The notes below the pieces were generated by a model, which saw nothing but the letters and a program-made list of their open reading frames with translations, ran no database searches and was not told where the DNA came from. A program made the position numbers and the translations under genes. Of a stretch of 64,000 nucleotides of DNA, positions 24,736-33,067 are shown piece after piece. This DNA comes from Sphingomonas_D zeicaulis (GTDB lineage Bacteria > Pseudomonadota > Alphaproteobacteria > Sphingomonadales > Sphingomonadaceae): assembly GCF_050433225.1 (NCBI RefSeq), contig NZ_JBNPXQ010000001.1:806001-870000 (forward strand). The letters are read 5' to 3'. How positions within the stretch are numbered: the stretch's first letter is position 1; every line of letters starts with the position of its first letter.

Positions 24736-25617
24736 TCACTTCAGCGTCTTGCGGAAGGCGACGAGATCATGCTGGCGGATCTCATCGACCACGCCCACCG
24801 GCATGTCAGCCAGTTCGAACGGGCCATAGGCAGTGCGGATCAGTCGGCTGACCTTGAGCCCGAGATGCTCCAGCACGCGGCGAACCTCGCGATTCTTGCC
24901 CTCGGTCAGCTTCATTTCGACCCAGACATTGGCGCCGGTGCGGCGTTCGAGATTGGCGTCGATCGAACCGTAGCGTACGCCGTCGATCTCGACGCCCTCG
25001 ATCAGATCCTCGAGCTGCTCCTGGCTGACCTGGCCATAGGCGCGCGCGCGATAGGTGCGGGTGACGCCGGTCTTCGGCAGTTCGAGCTGGCGCTTGAGCT
25101 CGCCATCGGTGGTCAGCAGCAGCAGCCCTTCGGTGTTGAGATCGAGCCGGCCGACCGGCATCACGCGCGGGAGGCCGCCCGGCAGCTTGTCGTAGATGGT
25201 CGGGCGGCCCTTGGGGTCACGCTCGGTGGTCAACAGCCCGGAAGGCTTGTGATAGCGGAACAGGCGCGCGGGGGCGGGGGCCTGTACCGGCTGGCCATCG
25301 ACGGTGACGCCGTGGAGCGAGACCAACAGGGTCGCCGGCGTATCGAGCGCCTTGCCGTTGAGCGCAATCCGCCCTTCCGCGATCATCCGCTCGATCTCAC
25401 GGCGCGAGGCGACGCCCGCCCGGGCGAGCAGCTTGGCGATGCGCTGCGGCTCTCGGCTCGACTTGGCCGGCGGGCGTTTGGCAGCGGCGGGACGGGATTC
25501 GGGCAGGGTAGGCTCCTCGGACGAAATCTTTGTGGTTTTCCGCCCGGCGATTTTTTGCAGCGATCGCGGCGGCGGCGCGTTACAGGGTCCAAACCAGTGT
25601 CGCGGAACGCGACCCAT
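24736..25617 (-). CDS. RluB/RsuA-type rRNA pseudouridine synthase
   Basis: An S4 domain (RIAKLLARAGVASRREIERMIAEGRIALNG) precedes the catalytic domain with GRLDLNTEGLLLLTTDGE, which contains the catalytic Asp of the RsuA family, and the C-terminal GKNREVRRVLEHLGLKVSRLIRTAYGPF. It isomerises uridine in 23S (RluB/E/F) or 16S (RsuA) rRNA. The only in-frame ATG upstream of the S4 domain is at 25617 (293 aa). However, that lies just 24 bp from the divergent receiver gene and gives a poor-looking N-terminus. A CTG at 25506, 6 bp after GAGGAG, would give 256 aa and leave room for promoters. The start is therefore uncertain. Confidence 0.9.
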   Translation of the reverse strand: MGRVPRHWFGPCNAPPPRSLQKIAGRKTTKISSEEPTLPESRPAAAKRPPAKSSREPQRIAKLLARAGVASRREIERMIAEGRIALNGKALDTPATLLVSLHGVTVDGQPVQAPAPARLFRYHKPSGLLTTERDPKGRPTIYDKLPGGLPRVMPVGRLDLNTEGLLLLTTDGELKRQLELPKTGVTRTYRARAYGQVSQEQLEDLIEGVEIDGVRYGSIDANLERRTGANVWVEMKLTEGKNREVRRVLEHLGLKVSRLIRTAYGPFELADMPVGVVDEIRQHDLVAFRKTLK

Positions 25618-25641
25618 AAGCGCAAAGGGAGCGGCGCGGCA

Positions 25642-26067
25642 ATGCTGTTCGGTCGGAAGATGCGTGTGTTGAAGCGGATCCTGATTGTCGAGGATGAGCC
25701 GTTGATCGCGTTCGATACCGAGCATTTCCTTCGCGACAACGACTTCGAGATCGTCGGCACCGTCGATCGCGTGGCACCGGCGGTCGCGCTGCTCGGCGAA
25801 TCGATGCTGGACCTGATCCTGGCCGACATCAATCTGAACGACGGCAGCGGCGTCGACGTGGCGCGCGCCGCCTTCGATCGCGGCGTGCCGGTGCTGTTCG
25901 TCAGCGGGCAATGCCCGGTGGAGGCGCGCAAGCTTGCCGTGGGCTGCCTCGCCAAGCCGTACCCGCAACGCGATTTGCTGCAGGCGATCGACGCCGTCGA
26001 GGCGTTGCAGGCCGGGCGCCCGCTGCGACGATTGCCCAATGGATTGAGCCTTTACGACCCGGTATGA
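25642..26067 (+). CDS. Single-domain response regulator (receiver)
   Basis: A 141-aa stand-alone CheY-like receiver. The acidic pair (Glu17, Asp18 in ILIVEDEP), phospho-acceptor Asp62 (LADINLNDG), Ser88 in FVSGQ and Lys105 in AKPY are all present, so it should be phosphorylated. There is no output domain. Such proteins in alphaproteobacteria often work in HWE/HisKA2 kinase circuits or relays (family knowledge). No histidine kinase lies in the window. The frame is open for more than 1 kb upstream, but that part is antisense to rsmD and the pseudouridine synthase. The start is the ATG at 25642; an alternative ATG lies at 25660. Confidence 0.88.
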   Translation: MLFGRKMRVLKRILIVEDEPLIAFDTEHFLRDNDFEIVGTVDRVAPAVALLGESMLDLILADINLNDGSGVDVARAAFDRGVPVLFVSGQCPVEARKLAVGCLAKPYPQRDLLQAIDAVEALQAGRPLRRLPNGLSLYDPV

Positions 26068-26073
26068 TGCCGA

Positions 26074-26088
26074 CTGGGTGAAACCCAG
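26074..26088 (+). other. Small hairpin after the receiver gene
   Basis: CTGGGT-GAA-ACCCAG forms a 6-bp stem with a 3-nt loop just after the receiver stop codon. No T tract follows, so it is a weak or Rho-assisted end signal at best. Confidence 0.3.
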
Positions 26089-26135
26089 CGGCTGAGCGAT
26101 ACGAATATGAAAAAGACGCTCAGGGAGGATGAGGG

Positions 26136-26900
26136 ATGCGAAGCTTCATGGTCGGCGCGTTCGGCGTCGCGATGGCGGTGGGCGGGCTTATCGCCGCGGG
26201 CCCCGACAATGCTCCCAAGCCACCTGCCCCCAAAAGGATCACCGCGAGGGATGCCGCGCTGCGCCCGGCCGACGCCGCGCTGCCGGTGGTCGTGGAGCTA
26301 TTCACCAGCCAGGGCTGTTCATCCTGCCCGCCCGCCGATGCACTGCTGGCGACGCTGGCGCGTGAGCCGGGCGTGGTCGCGATCACTCGGCCGGTGACCT
26401 ATTGGGATCGGCTGGGCTGGAAGGACACGCTGGCGCGCGAGGACAATACGGCGCTGCAACGCGCCTACGCCGCGCGCGGCGGGGCGGGGGCGGGCGTCTA
26501 TACGCCCCAGGCGGTGGTGCAGGGCGGGGCGGCGATGGTCGGTTCGCGCGGGCAGCAGTTGCGCCAGACGATCGCGGCGGCGCGCCGGGTGCCGCAGCCC
26601 GCACTTGCCGCGAGCCGCACCGGCGTGGTCATCGACGGCAATGCGGCACGGCCCATCTCCGTACGCTTGCTGGCGCTGACCGCGGCTGCGGATGTCGCGA
26701 TCGGCAGCGGCGAGAATGGCGGGCGGCATGTGCGCTATACCAATGTCGTGCGCGGGGAGAAGGTGCTGGGCGAATGGCGCGGCGGCAAGGCGCGCTTCGC
26801 GCTGCCCACGGGTGCGCTGGCCGTGCCTGGCGCGGACCGCTATGCCGTGATCCTGCGCGAAGGGGCGGCAGGGCGGATCCTGGCGGGGCGGTTCCTGTAG
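26136..26900 (+). CDS. DUF1223 thioredoxin-fold exported protein
   Basis: A 254-aa protein with an N-terminal hydrophobic signal (about 1-22). The DUF1223 core starts VVVELFTSQGCSSCPPAD with a CxxC pair (Cys61 and Cys64) in a thioredoxin-like fold. It continues with PVTYWDRLGWKD and YTPQAVVQGGAAMVGS, both family marks. The function of this secreted, thiol-containing family is not established. AGGGAGGATGAGGG precedes the ATG at 26136. It is a single gene or a pair with the downstream GST gene (56 bp apart). Confidence 0.88.
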   Translation: MRSFMVGAFGVAMAVGGLIAAGPDNAPKPPAPKRITARDAALRPADAALPVVVELFTSQGCSSCPPADALLATLAREPGVVAITRPVTYWDRLGWKDTLAREDNTALQRAYAARGGAGAGVYTPQAVVQGGAAMVGSRGQQLRQTIAAARRVPQPALAASRTGVVIDGNAARPISVRLLALTAAADVAIGSGENGGRHVRYTNVVRGEKVLGEWRGGKARFALPTGALAVPGADRYAVILREGAAGRILAGRFL

Positions 26901-26956
26901 CCGCGGGGAACGCGCGCTGCCGCCACGCGTCCTGCAGGGACTGAGCGGAGCAAGCC

Positions 26957-27583
26957 ATGGCCATCATCGTCCACCATCTCGAAAATTCGCGATCGCAGCG
27001 CATCCTTTGGATGCTGGAGGAACTGGGCCTCGAATATGAGGTGCGCCGTTACGCGCGCAATCCCAAGACGATGCTGGCGCCGCCCGAACTCAAGCGCGTC
27101 CACCCGCTCGGCAAGTCACCGGTTATCGAGGATGATGGCGCGGTGATCGCCGAGACGGGCGCGATCGTGGAATATCTGGTGGAACGTGCGGACGGGCGGC
27201 TGGGCCCACCGGGACATCGCCCGTCGGTGCTCCGCTATCGCCATTTCCTGCACTATGCCGAAGGTTCGATGATGCCGCCGCTGCTCGCGCTGCTGATCGT
27301 CGGCCGTCTGGGGCTGCTCGGCAAGCCGGCGCGCAAGCCGGTGCAGGCGATGCTCGACGTCCATCTCGACTGGCTGGAAAGCGAACTCGCCGGACGCGAA
27401 TGGTTCGCCGGCGACTGCTTTACAGCTGCGGATGTGATGATGAGCTTTCCGCTGGAGGCGAGCGTGCAGCGCGGCGGCCTGGATATGTCGCGGCCGAACC
27501 TGATGGGCTGGCTGAACCGCATCCATGCGCGGCCGGCCTATGCCCGCGCGTTGGAGCGTGGCGGGCCTTATGCCTTTGCTTAG
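26957..27583 (+). CDS. Glutathione S-transferase family protein
   Basis: A 208-aa cytosolic GST. The N-terminal thioredoxin-like domain (1-80) has HHLENSRSQRILWMLEELGLEYEV, the cis-proline region GKSPVIEDDGAVIAETGAIVEYL (Glu/Thr pair contacting glutathione) and a helical C-terminal domain with the conserved N-capping segment FTAADVMMSFPLE. The N-terminal SRS places the catalytic residue as Ser, typical of beta/theta-like bacterial classes. It probably conjugates or reduces xenobiotics or peroxides. GGAG precedes the start. The substrate is unknown. Confidence 0.92.
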   Translation: MAIIVHHLENSRSQRILWMLEELGLEYEVRRYARNPKTMLAPPELKRVHPLGKSPVIEDDGAVIAETGAIVEYLVERADGRLGPPGHRPSVLRYRHFLHYAEGSMMPPLLALLIVGRLGLLGKPARKPVQAMLDVHLDWLESELAGREWFAGDCFTAADVMMSFPLEASVQRGGLDMSRPNLMGWLNRIHARPAYARALERGGPYAFA

Positions 27584-27837
27584 CCCTCTTCCGCGAAGTG
27601 CTTATCAGATCCACACATCATGGATGGCTTGAGCGGCGCTGCCGCCGCGTCCCCTCGTCCCTACGAGGACATTGAGAGGGGAAGTCGCGCCAAGCCTGAG
27701 GGGTTTGAAGATTCAGCTCTCCTGCTTCGCCAGCCTTCCAGAGCGAACCTGTCAGAGCATTACGCTTGCCGCGACTGACCCGCTCCCTGGTCCTTTGCGC
27801 GGACCTTTCCTTCTCCCCATAGAGGCGAGGGAGAGAT
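27584..27837. other. Convergent intergenic gap without a recognised gene
   Basis: A 254-bp spacer between the convergent GST and symporter genes. I see only one weak hairpin (GGTCC-N7-GGACC at 27789-27805, followed by a pyrimidine-rich run), and no convincing ORF or RNA gene. Confidence 0.4.
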
Positions 27838-29136
27838 TCAATGACCCTCGGTCCGCGAAGTCGGCGCGTGCGGCGGCTCGATTTCGGCGGGTTCGAGCGG
27901 GTCGAGCCGGCCTTCCCATTTCGCCACCACCGCACTCGCCACCGCATTGCCGACGACGTTGGTCGCGGAGCGGCCCATGTCGAGGAAGTGATCGACCGCG
28001 AGGATCAGCAGCAGCCCCGCCTCGGGAATCTTGAAGAAGGACAATGTGGCCGCGATCACCACCAGGCTGGCGCGCGGCACGCCTGCGACGCCCTTGGACG
28101 TGACCATCAGCACCAGCAGCATCACGATTTCCTGGCCGATGGTGAGATCGATGCCATAGGCCTGCGCGATGAAGATCGTCGCGAAGGTCATGTAGATCAT
28201 CGAGCCGTCGAGGTTGAACGAATAGCCCAGCGGCAGCACGAAGCTGGCGATCCGGCGGGGCACCCCGAAGCGGTCGAGCGCCTCCAGCGTGCGGGGATAG
28301 GCGGCCTCGGACGAGGCGGTGGAGAAAGCAAGCAGGATCGGTTCGCGGATGTAGCGGATCAGCAGCCCGGTGCGCCGGCCGACGATAAGGAAGCAGACGC
28401 CCAGCAGCACCGCCCAAAGCAGCATCATGCCGATGTAGAAGCTGCCCATGAAGTAAGCGAGGTTGCCGATAATGCCGGGGCCACGCTCTGCCAATGTGCC
28501 CGCCACCGCCGCAAACACCGCGAAGGGGGCGAAGCGCATCACATAATCGGTGATCTGCAGCATCACCGCCACCAGCGCCTCGATCGCGCGGACCAGCGGT
28601 TGCGCCTTTTCGCCGACCGCGGTGATCGCGACGCCGACGAACAGCGAGAAGACGACGATCTGGAGGATCTCATTATCCGCCATCGCCTCAAACATCGAGG
28701 CGGGGACGACATGGGTGATGAAGACCTTGAGGCTGAACCCGGCCTTCTCGACACCGCTTGCCGCATCGACCGGCGGTACCGGGAAATCGAGGCCGACGCC
28801 GGGCTGGAACAGGTTGACCAGGATCAGGCCGAGCGTGAGCGAGACGAGGCTGGCGCAGATGAACCAGCCCACCGCGCGCGACCCGATCCGCCCCAGCGCC
28901 GCGGTGTCGCCCATATGGGCGATGCCGGCGACAAGCGTGGAGAAGACCAGCGGCGCGATGATCATCTTGATCAGCCGCAGGAACAGTGTGGTGACGATCG
29001 AGAAATAGCCGGCGATCTCGGTCAGCCGCGCATCCGCCGCGGTGCTGCCGTCGTCGATGCCCGCGTTGATCGCCCAGCCGGTGATCAGGCCCAGAACGAG
29101 CGCGATCAGGATGAACATGGTCAGGCGTTTCGCCAC
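27838..29136 (-). CDS. Dicarboxylate/amino acid:cation symporter (DAACS family)
   Basis: A 432-aa transporter of the DctA/GltP fold, with eight membrane helices and two re-entrant loops. Diagnostic pieces are TTLFLRLIKMIIAPLVFSTLVAGIA, the serine-rich first hairpin loop AFSTASSEAAYPRTLEAL, NLDGSMIYMTFATIFIAQAYG and the last core segment DHFLDMGRSATNVVGNAVAS. It imports C4-dicarboxylates or acidic amino acids with H+ or Na+. The start is a GTG at 29136 with GAGGAAAG upstream, which gives the normal family N-terminus (AKRLTMFILIALVLG). It is divergent from the M24 peptidase gene, with a 110-bp gap. Confidence 0.93.
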   Translation of the reverse strand: MAKRLTMFILIALVLGLITGWAINAGIDDGSTAADARLTEIAGYFSIVTTLFLRLIKMIIAPLVFSTLVAGIAHMGDTAALGRIGSRAVGWFICASLVSLTLGLILVNLFQPGVGLDFPVPPVDAASGVEKAGFSLKVFITHVVPASMFEAMADNEILQIVVFSLFVGVAITAVGEKAQPLVRAIEALVAVMLQITDYVMRFAPFAVFAAVAGTLAERGPGIIGNLAYFMGSFYIGMMLLWAVLLGVCFLIVGRRTGLLIRYIREPILLAFSTASSEAAYPRTLEALDRFGVPRRIASFVLPLGYSFNLDGSMIYMTFATIFIAQAYGIDLTIGQEIVMLLVLMVTSKGVAGVPRASLVVIAATLSFFKIPEAGLLLILAVDHFLDMGRSATNVVGNAVASAVVAKWEGRLDPLEPAEIEPPHAPTSRTEGH

Positions 29137-29246
29137 TGGCGCTTTCCTCGGATATTGGCTCGACGCCAAGGGAAAGAGGATTGCGGGCGCCGGGTCAAGC
29201 TGCGGCTCGGCTTGACAGGCGCTGCTCGCTGCCGGACGTCTGCGAT

Positions 29247-30506
29247 ATGCCGATCCTCCTTCCGCCCAGTCGTCGTGCCTTCCTGACCGGCGCGCTCGCT
29301 GCCGGCGCCGTTGCCGTGCTGCCCGCCCGCGGCCGCACCGAAACCGCCGCGCTCGCACCGATTACCGGCAAGGCAGTGCCGATCACGCCGACCGAACGCG
29401 CAAGCCGCCTGGCTCGTGCGCAGGCGCTGATGGCCGCGAACGACATCGGCGCGGTGCTGATAGAGCCGGGCGCTTCGCTGACCTACTTCACCGGTGTGCG
29501 CTGGTGGCGATCCGAGCGGCTGACCGCGGCGATCCTGCCCGCCGAAGGCGAGCCGCTGATCGTCACGCCCTTTTTCGAGGAGCCCTCGGTTCGCGAAAGC
29601 CTGGCAATCCCGGCGGAGATTCGCACCTGGCAGGAGGATGAGAGCCCCTTCGCGCCGATCGCCGACTGGATGCGCAAGCGCGGCCTTCAGAGCAAGGCGC
29701 TCGGCATCGAAGAGACCGTCCGCCAGTTCGCGATCGCAGGCCTCGGCAGCGCACTGCCGGGCCTTGAGACCGTTTCCGCCAACCCCGTCGTGCGTGGATG
29801 CCGAATGATCAAGTCGCCTGCAGAGATCGCGCTGATGCAGCTCGCCGCCGACGTCACGCTTGCGGCCTATGCCCACACCTATCCCCGCATCAAGGCGGGG
29901 ATGACCCCCGCCGACATTGGCGCGCTGATGAACGCGGCGACCAAGGCGCTGGGCGGGGAGCCCGAATTCTCGCTGGTGCTGCTGGGCGAGGCGAGCGCCT
30001 ATCCGCATGGCAGCGGCAAGCCGCAACAGGTGCGCGAGGGCGAAGTCGTGCTGATGGACTGCGGCTGCACGGTCGAAGGCTATCAGTCCGACATCTCACG
30101 CAGCTTCGTGTTCGGTACGCCGACCGCCGAGCAGCGCCGCGTGTTCGACCAGGTGCGGCAGGGCCAGCAGATCGCGTTCGCGGCGATGAAGCCGGGTGCC
30201 CCCGCCGGCAGTGTCGATGATGCGGTGCGCCGGCATTATGAGAAGATCGGCTATGGCCCGCGCTACCGCCTGCCGGGCCTGTCACACCGCACCGGCCACG
30301 GCATCGGGCTGGACGGACATGAGCCGGTCAATTTCGTGCATGGCGAGGCGACGCCGCTGGCGGCGGGGATGTGTTTCTCCAACGAACCGGGGCTCTATCT
30401 GCCGGGTCGCTTCGGCATCCGGCTGGAGGATTGCGTCTACATGACCGCTGAGGGCCCGCGCTGGTTCAGCACGCCGCCGACGTCGATCGAGCGGCCGTTC
30501 GGGTAG
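29247..30506 (+). CDS. Exported M24 family metallopeptidase (Xaa-Pro aminopeptidase-like)
   Basis: A 419-aa protein with a clear Tat signal (SRRAFLTGALAAGA, residues 8-21), unusual for a family that is mostly cytosolic. A creatinase-type N-domain (about 45-185) precedes the pita-bread catalytic domain. All five metal ligands are visible: Asp271, Asp282 (DCGCTVEGYQSD), His351 (HRTGHGIG), Glu380 (SNEPGLY) and Glu394 (RLED). It should remove N-terminal residues ahead of proline in the periplasm, perhaps after metal loading in the cytoplasm, which would explain Tat export (inference). The ATG at 29247 is used. Confidence 0.92.
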   Translation: MPILLPPSRRAFLTGALAAGAVAVLPARGRTETAALAPITGKAVPITPTERASRLARAQALMAANDIGAVLIEPGASLTYFTGVRWWRSERLTAAILPAEGEPLIVTPFFEEPSVRESLAIPAEIRTWQEDESPFAPIADWMRKRGLQSKALGIEETVRQFAIAGLGSALPGLETVSANPVVRGCRMIKSPAEIALMQLAADVTLAAYAHTYPRIKAGMTPADIGALMNAATKALGGEPEFSLVLLGEASAYPHGSGKPQQVREGEVVLMDCGCTVEGYQSDISRSFVFGTPTAEQRRVFDQVRQGQQIAFAAMKPGAPAGSVDDAVRRHYEKIGYGPRYRLPGLSHRTGHGIGLDGHEPVNFVHGEATPLAAGMCFSNEPGLYLPGRFGIRLEDCVYMTAEGPRWFSTPPTSIERPFG

Positions 30507-30518
30507 GCTTTCTCAGGA

Positions 30519-31463
30519 TCAATAGCCGAGCGCGAAATCGACCCGGTTCTTCAGCGGCTCGCCCGCGATCCAGCGTTGGAGGTTGGCAGCGAACAAGGGC
30601 GCCGCGCGTTCCCACTGGCCGGTCTGGGCGCGGCCCGACAAATGCATGGTGATGATCGCGTTGGGTGCGCGCCACAGCGGGTCGGTGGGGGGCAGCGGCT
30701 CGGGATCGACGGTGTCGAGGAAGGCGCCCGCAAGTTGGCCGGCCTCGAGCGCCGCGATCAAGGCGGGCTGATCGACCAGCGATCCGCGCGCGATGTTGAC
30801 GAGGCGAGCGCCCGATTTCATCGCGGCGAGCTCCGAGGTGCCGATCATGTGCCGCGTGTCCGCGGTCCCCGGTGCCGCGAGCACCACCCAGTCGAATTCG
30901 CCGAGGCGCGGCCGCCAGTCATCGGCGCCGATTGCGCCATCGCTGGCGGAGCGGCGGACGCCGGTGACGGTGGCGCCGAGCGCGGTGAGCATCGCGCCGA
31001 TGCGGCGGCCGATCGATCCATACCCGATCACCAGAACCCGGCTGCCGGCAAGATTGGCCGAAGGAATCGGCTTCGCCCATTCCTGGCGATCATGCGCGCG
31101 GACGACTTCGGGCAGATGCTTGGCGAGCGCGAACATGCCGGCGATGGCATATTCGGAGATCGCGACATCATGCACGCCCGACCCGTTGGTGAGCGCAACG
31201 CCGCGCGCCTTGAGCAGATCGACCGGCAGCGCATCGATGCCGGCGCGCCAGGTGTTGAGCCAGCGCATCCCGGTCGCCGCCGCGATCATCCCGTCCATGC
31301 CGTCGCCCGGGAACAGGTCCAGCCAGCCGATCTCGGCACCGGCCACCTTGGGCGCGGCATCGGCGGCACCATCGATCCAGCGCACCTCGATGCCCGCGGG
31401 CAGCAGGGGTTCGAGGAAGGGGCGGGCGGCGCTGACGACCGCGAGGACGGGAAGGCGGGTCAT
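30519..31463 (-). CDS. D-2-hydroxyacid dehydrogenase (NAD-binding)
   Basis: A 314-aa dehydrogenase of the D-isomer-specific family. The NAD loop GYGSIG is at 147-152, and the conserved LVNIARGSLVD segment carries the catalytic Arg. DTVDPEPLPPTDPLW carries the Glu, and ITMHLSG the catalytic His. It reversibly reduces 2-ketoacids to D-2-hydroxyacids; GhrA-like glyoxylate/hydroxypyruvate reductases are close in pattern. Its ATG overlaps the cysS stop by one base (TGATG), so it is translationally coupled to cysS, an association with no obvious metabolic reason. The 3' end is 12 bp from the convergent M24 gene. Confidence 0.9.
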   Translation of the reverse strand: MTRLPVLAVVSAARPFLEPLLPAGIEVRWIDGAADAAPKVAGAEIGWLDLFPGDGMDGMIAAATGMRWLNTWRAGIDALPVDLLKARGVALTNGSGVHDVAISEYAIAGMFALAKHLPEVVRAHDRQEWAKPIPSANLAGSRVLVIGYGSIGRRIGAMLTALGATVTGVRRSASDGAIGADDWRPRLGEFDWVVLAAPGTADTRHMIGTSELAAMKSGARLVNIARGSLVDQPALIAALEAGQLAGAFLDTVDPEPLPPTDPLWRAPNAIITMHLSGRAQTGQWERAAPLFAANLQRWIAGEPLKNRVDFALGY

Positions 31464-32911
31464 CAGTCGATCCGGATCGCCCAGTCCCATCCCAGCGGGT
31501 CGCCGTCCATGATCTCGATGCCCTGGGCTGAAAGTTCGTCGCGGATCGCGTCCGAGGTCGCGAAATCCTTGGCCGCGCGCGCCGCCTTGCGCTCGGCCAT
31601 GCGTGCCTCGACCGCCTCGTCGGTCAGCAGCGCATCGGCCGGGCGCAGCCGCAGGTCGGCGCGGGTGAGCGTCGGCAGGTTGAGGCCGAGCGCGGCATCC
31701 ATCCGCGCGATCAGCCCCAGCCTCAGCCCCGGTGCCAGCTTCTTGTCGGCAATCGCCTGATCGAGCACGGTCAGCGCCTTGGGCGTGTTGAGATCGTCGG
31801 CCAGTGCCGCATCGAACGCGTCGAGCAGCGGATGCGTATCCACCGCCTCGGGCTCGGCACGGTCGCGGAGTTGGTTGACCGCAATCACCATCCGCCGCAA
31901 CCGGGTGAGCGCCGCGACGAGATTTTCGCCGCTGAATTCCAGTTCGGACCGGTAATGCGCCGAAAGGCACATCAGCCGGTAGGCGAGCGGGTGGATGCCG
32001 CGATCGACGATCGACGCGAGGATGGTGAAGCTGCCCTGCGACTTGGACATCTTGCCATCGCGGACGACCAGGAAATTGTTGTGCATCCACCAGTTGGCAC
32101 CGGTGCAGGGCCTGCCGCTATGCGCCTGGTTCTGCGCGATCTCATTGGGATGATGGATCTCGCGATGATCGATGCCGCCGGTGTGGATGTCAAACTGGTC
32201 GCCGAGATATTTGCGGCTCATCACCGAGCATTCGAGGTGCCAGCCGGGCGCGCCCGGGCCCCACGGCGAATCCCATTCCATCTGGCGCTGTTCACCCGCC
32301 GCAGACTTGCGCCAGATTGCGAAATCCTGCGCATGGCGCTTGCCCGCCACCGGATCGATACGGCTTTCGCCCTCATCGTCGACGCTGCGCGCCAGCCGGC
32401 CATAATCGGGGACGGTGCCGACATCGAAATAGAGGCCGCTGTCGAGTTCGTAGCAATGGCCCGGCGCGATCGCCTTCGCGAAGTCGATCATGTCGGCGAT
32501 ATGGTCGGTCGCAACCGACCAGAGCCGGGGTTCGCGGATGTTGAGGTCACGGATATTGGCCTTGAAAGCCTCGGTGTAATGCGCGGCGATATCCCAGATG
32601 CTCTTCGCCTGCGCGCGGGCCGCCGCTTCCATCTTGTCGTCGCCGGCATCGGCATCCGACGTCAGGTGTCCGACATCGGTGATGTTGATGATGTGGTCGA
32701 CTGCGAAGCCCCTGAACGCCAGCGTCCGGCTCAGCGTGTCAGTGAACACATAGGCGCGCAGATTGCCGAGATGGGCATAGTTGTAGACCGTCGGGCCGCA
32801 CGAATAGATGCGGACCTTGCCCGGTTCGATCGGCTCGAACGGCCTGAGCTCACGCGTGTAGCTGTCGTAGAAGGTGAGGGGCGCACCCGTCATCATGGCT
32901 GGTTCCGGCAT
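31463..32911 (-). CDS. cysS: Cysteinyl-tRNA synthetase
   Basis: A 482-aa class I aminoacyl-tRNA synthetase that charges tRNA-Cys. CGPTVYNYAHLGN (38-50) combines the first zinc cysteine with the HIGH motif (here HLGN). HLECSVMS and GGIDHREIHHPNE supply the other zinc ligands, and KMSKSQG (near residue 286) is the KMSKS loop. The C-terminal DALR/anticodon part is present. The start at 32911 follows AAGGG; ATGs at 32896 and 32893 are alternatives. It is first in a two-gene unit with the hydroxyacid dehydrogenase. The region upstream ends at the TpsA terminator hairpin. Confidence 0.96.
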   Translation of the reverse strand: MPEPAMMTGAPLTFYDSYTRELRPFEPIEPGKVRIYSCGPTVYNYAHLGNLRAYVFTDTLSRTLAFRGFAVDHIINITDVGHLTSDADAGDDKMEAAARAQAKSIWDIAAHYTEAFKANIRDLNIREPRLWSVATDHIADMIDFAKAIAPGHCYELDSGLYFDVGTVPDYGRLARSVDDEGESRIDPVAGKRHAQDFAIWRKSAAGEQRQMEWDSPWGPGAPGWHLECSVMSRKYLGDQFDIHTGGIDHREIHHPNEIAQNQAHSGRPCTGANWWMHNNFLVVRDGKMSKSQGSFTILASIVDRGIHPLAYRLMCLSAHYRSELEFSGENLVAALTRLRRMVIAVNQLRDRAEPEAVDTHPLLDAFDAALADDLNTPKALTVLDQAIADKKLAPGLRLGLIARMDAALGLNLPTLTRADLRLRPADALLTDEAVEARMAERKAARAAKDFATSDAIRDELSAQGIEIMDGDPLGWDWAIRID

Positions 32912-33036
32912 GGCGGCGACCCTTCGAACGGATCGCCGCCTAGGTCAACCGGGGTTGGTGGAGTTATACCAAGCTGCGATGAACAGGACTCATCGACGCT
33001 TGGTTAAGCGCGCGCGGCGCCTGAGCGAAACCCTCT

Positions 33037-33061
33037 CCCGATCGGTCGCAGACCGATCGGG
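33037..33061 (-). terminator. Hairpin downstream of the TpsA gene
   Basis: A perfect 10-bp inverted repeat (CCCGATCGGT with its complement, loop of 5 nt) lies just after the TpsA stop codon. On the minus strand it is followed by GAGAGGGTTTCG, only a weak T tract. It probably ends the long TPS transcript. Confidence 0.65.
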
Positions 33062-33067
33062 ACGGTA

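Noticed and set aside
27584..27837. A possible small gene or RNA in the GST-symporter gap
   Set aside because: Only short unsupported open frames and a weak GGTCC/GGACC hairpin are present; there is no ribosome-binding site with a coding-like frame.
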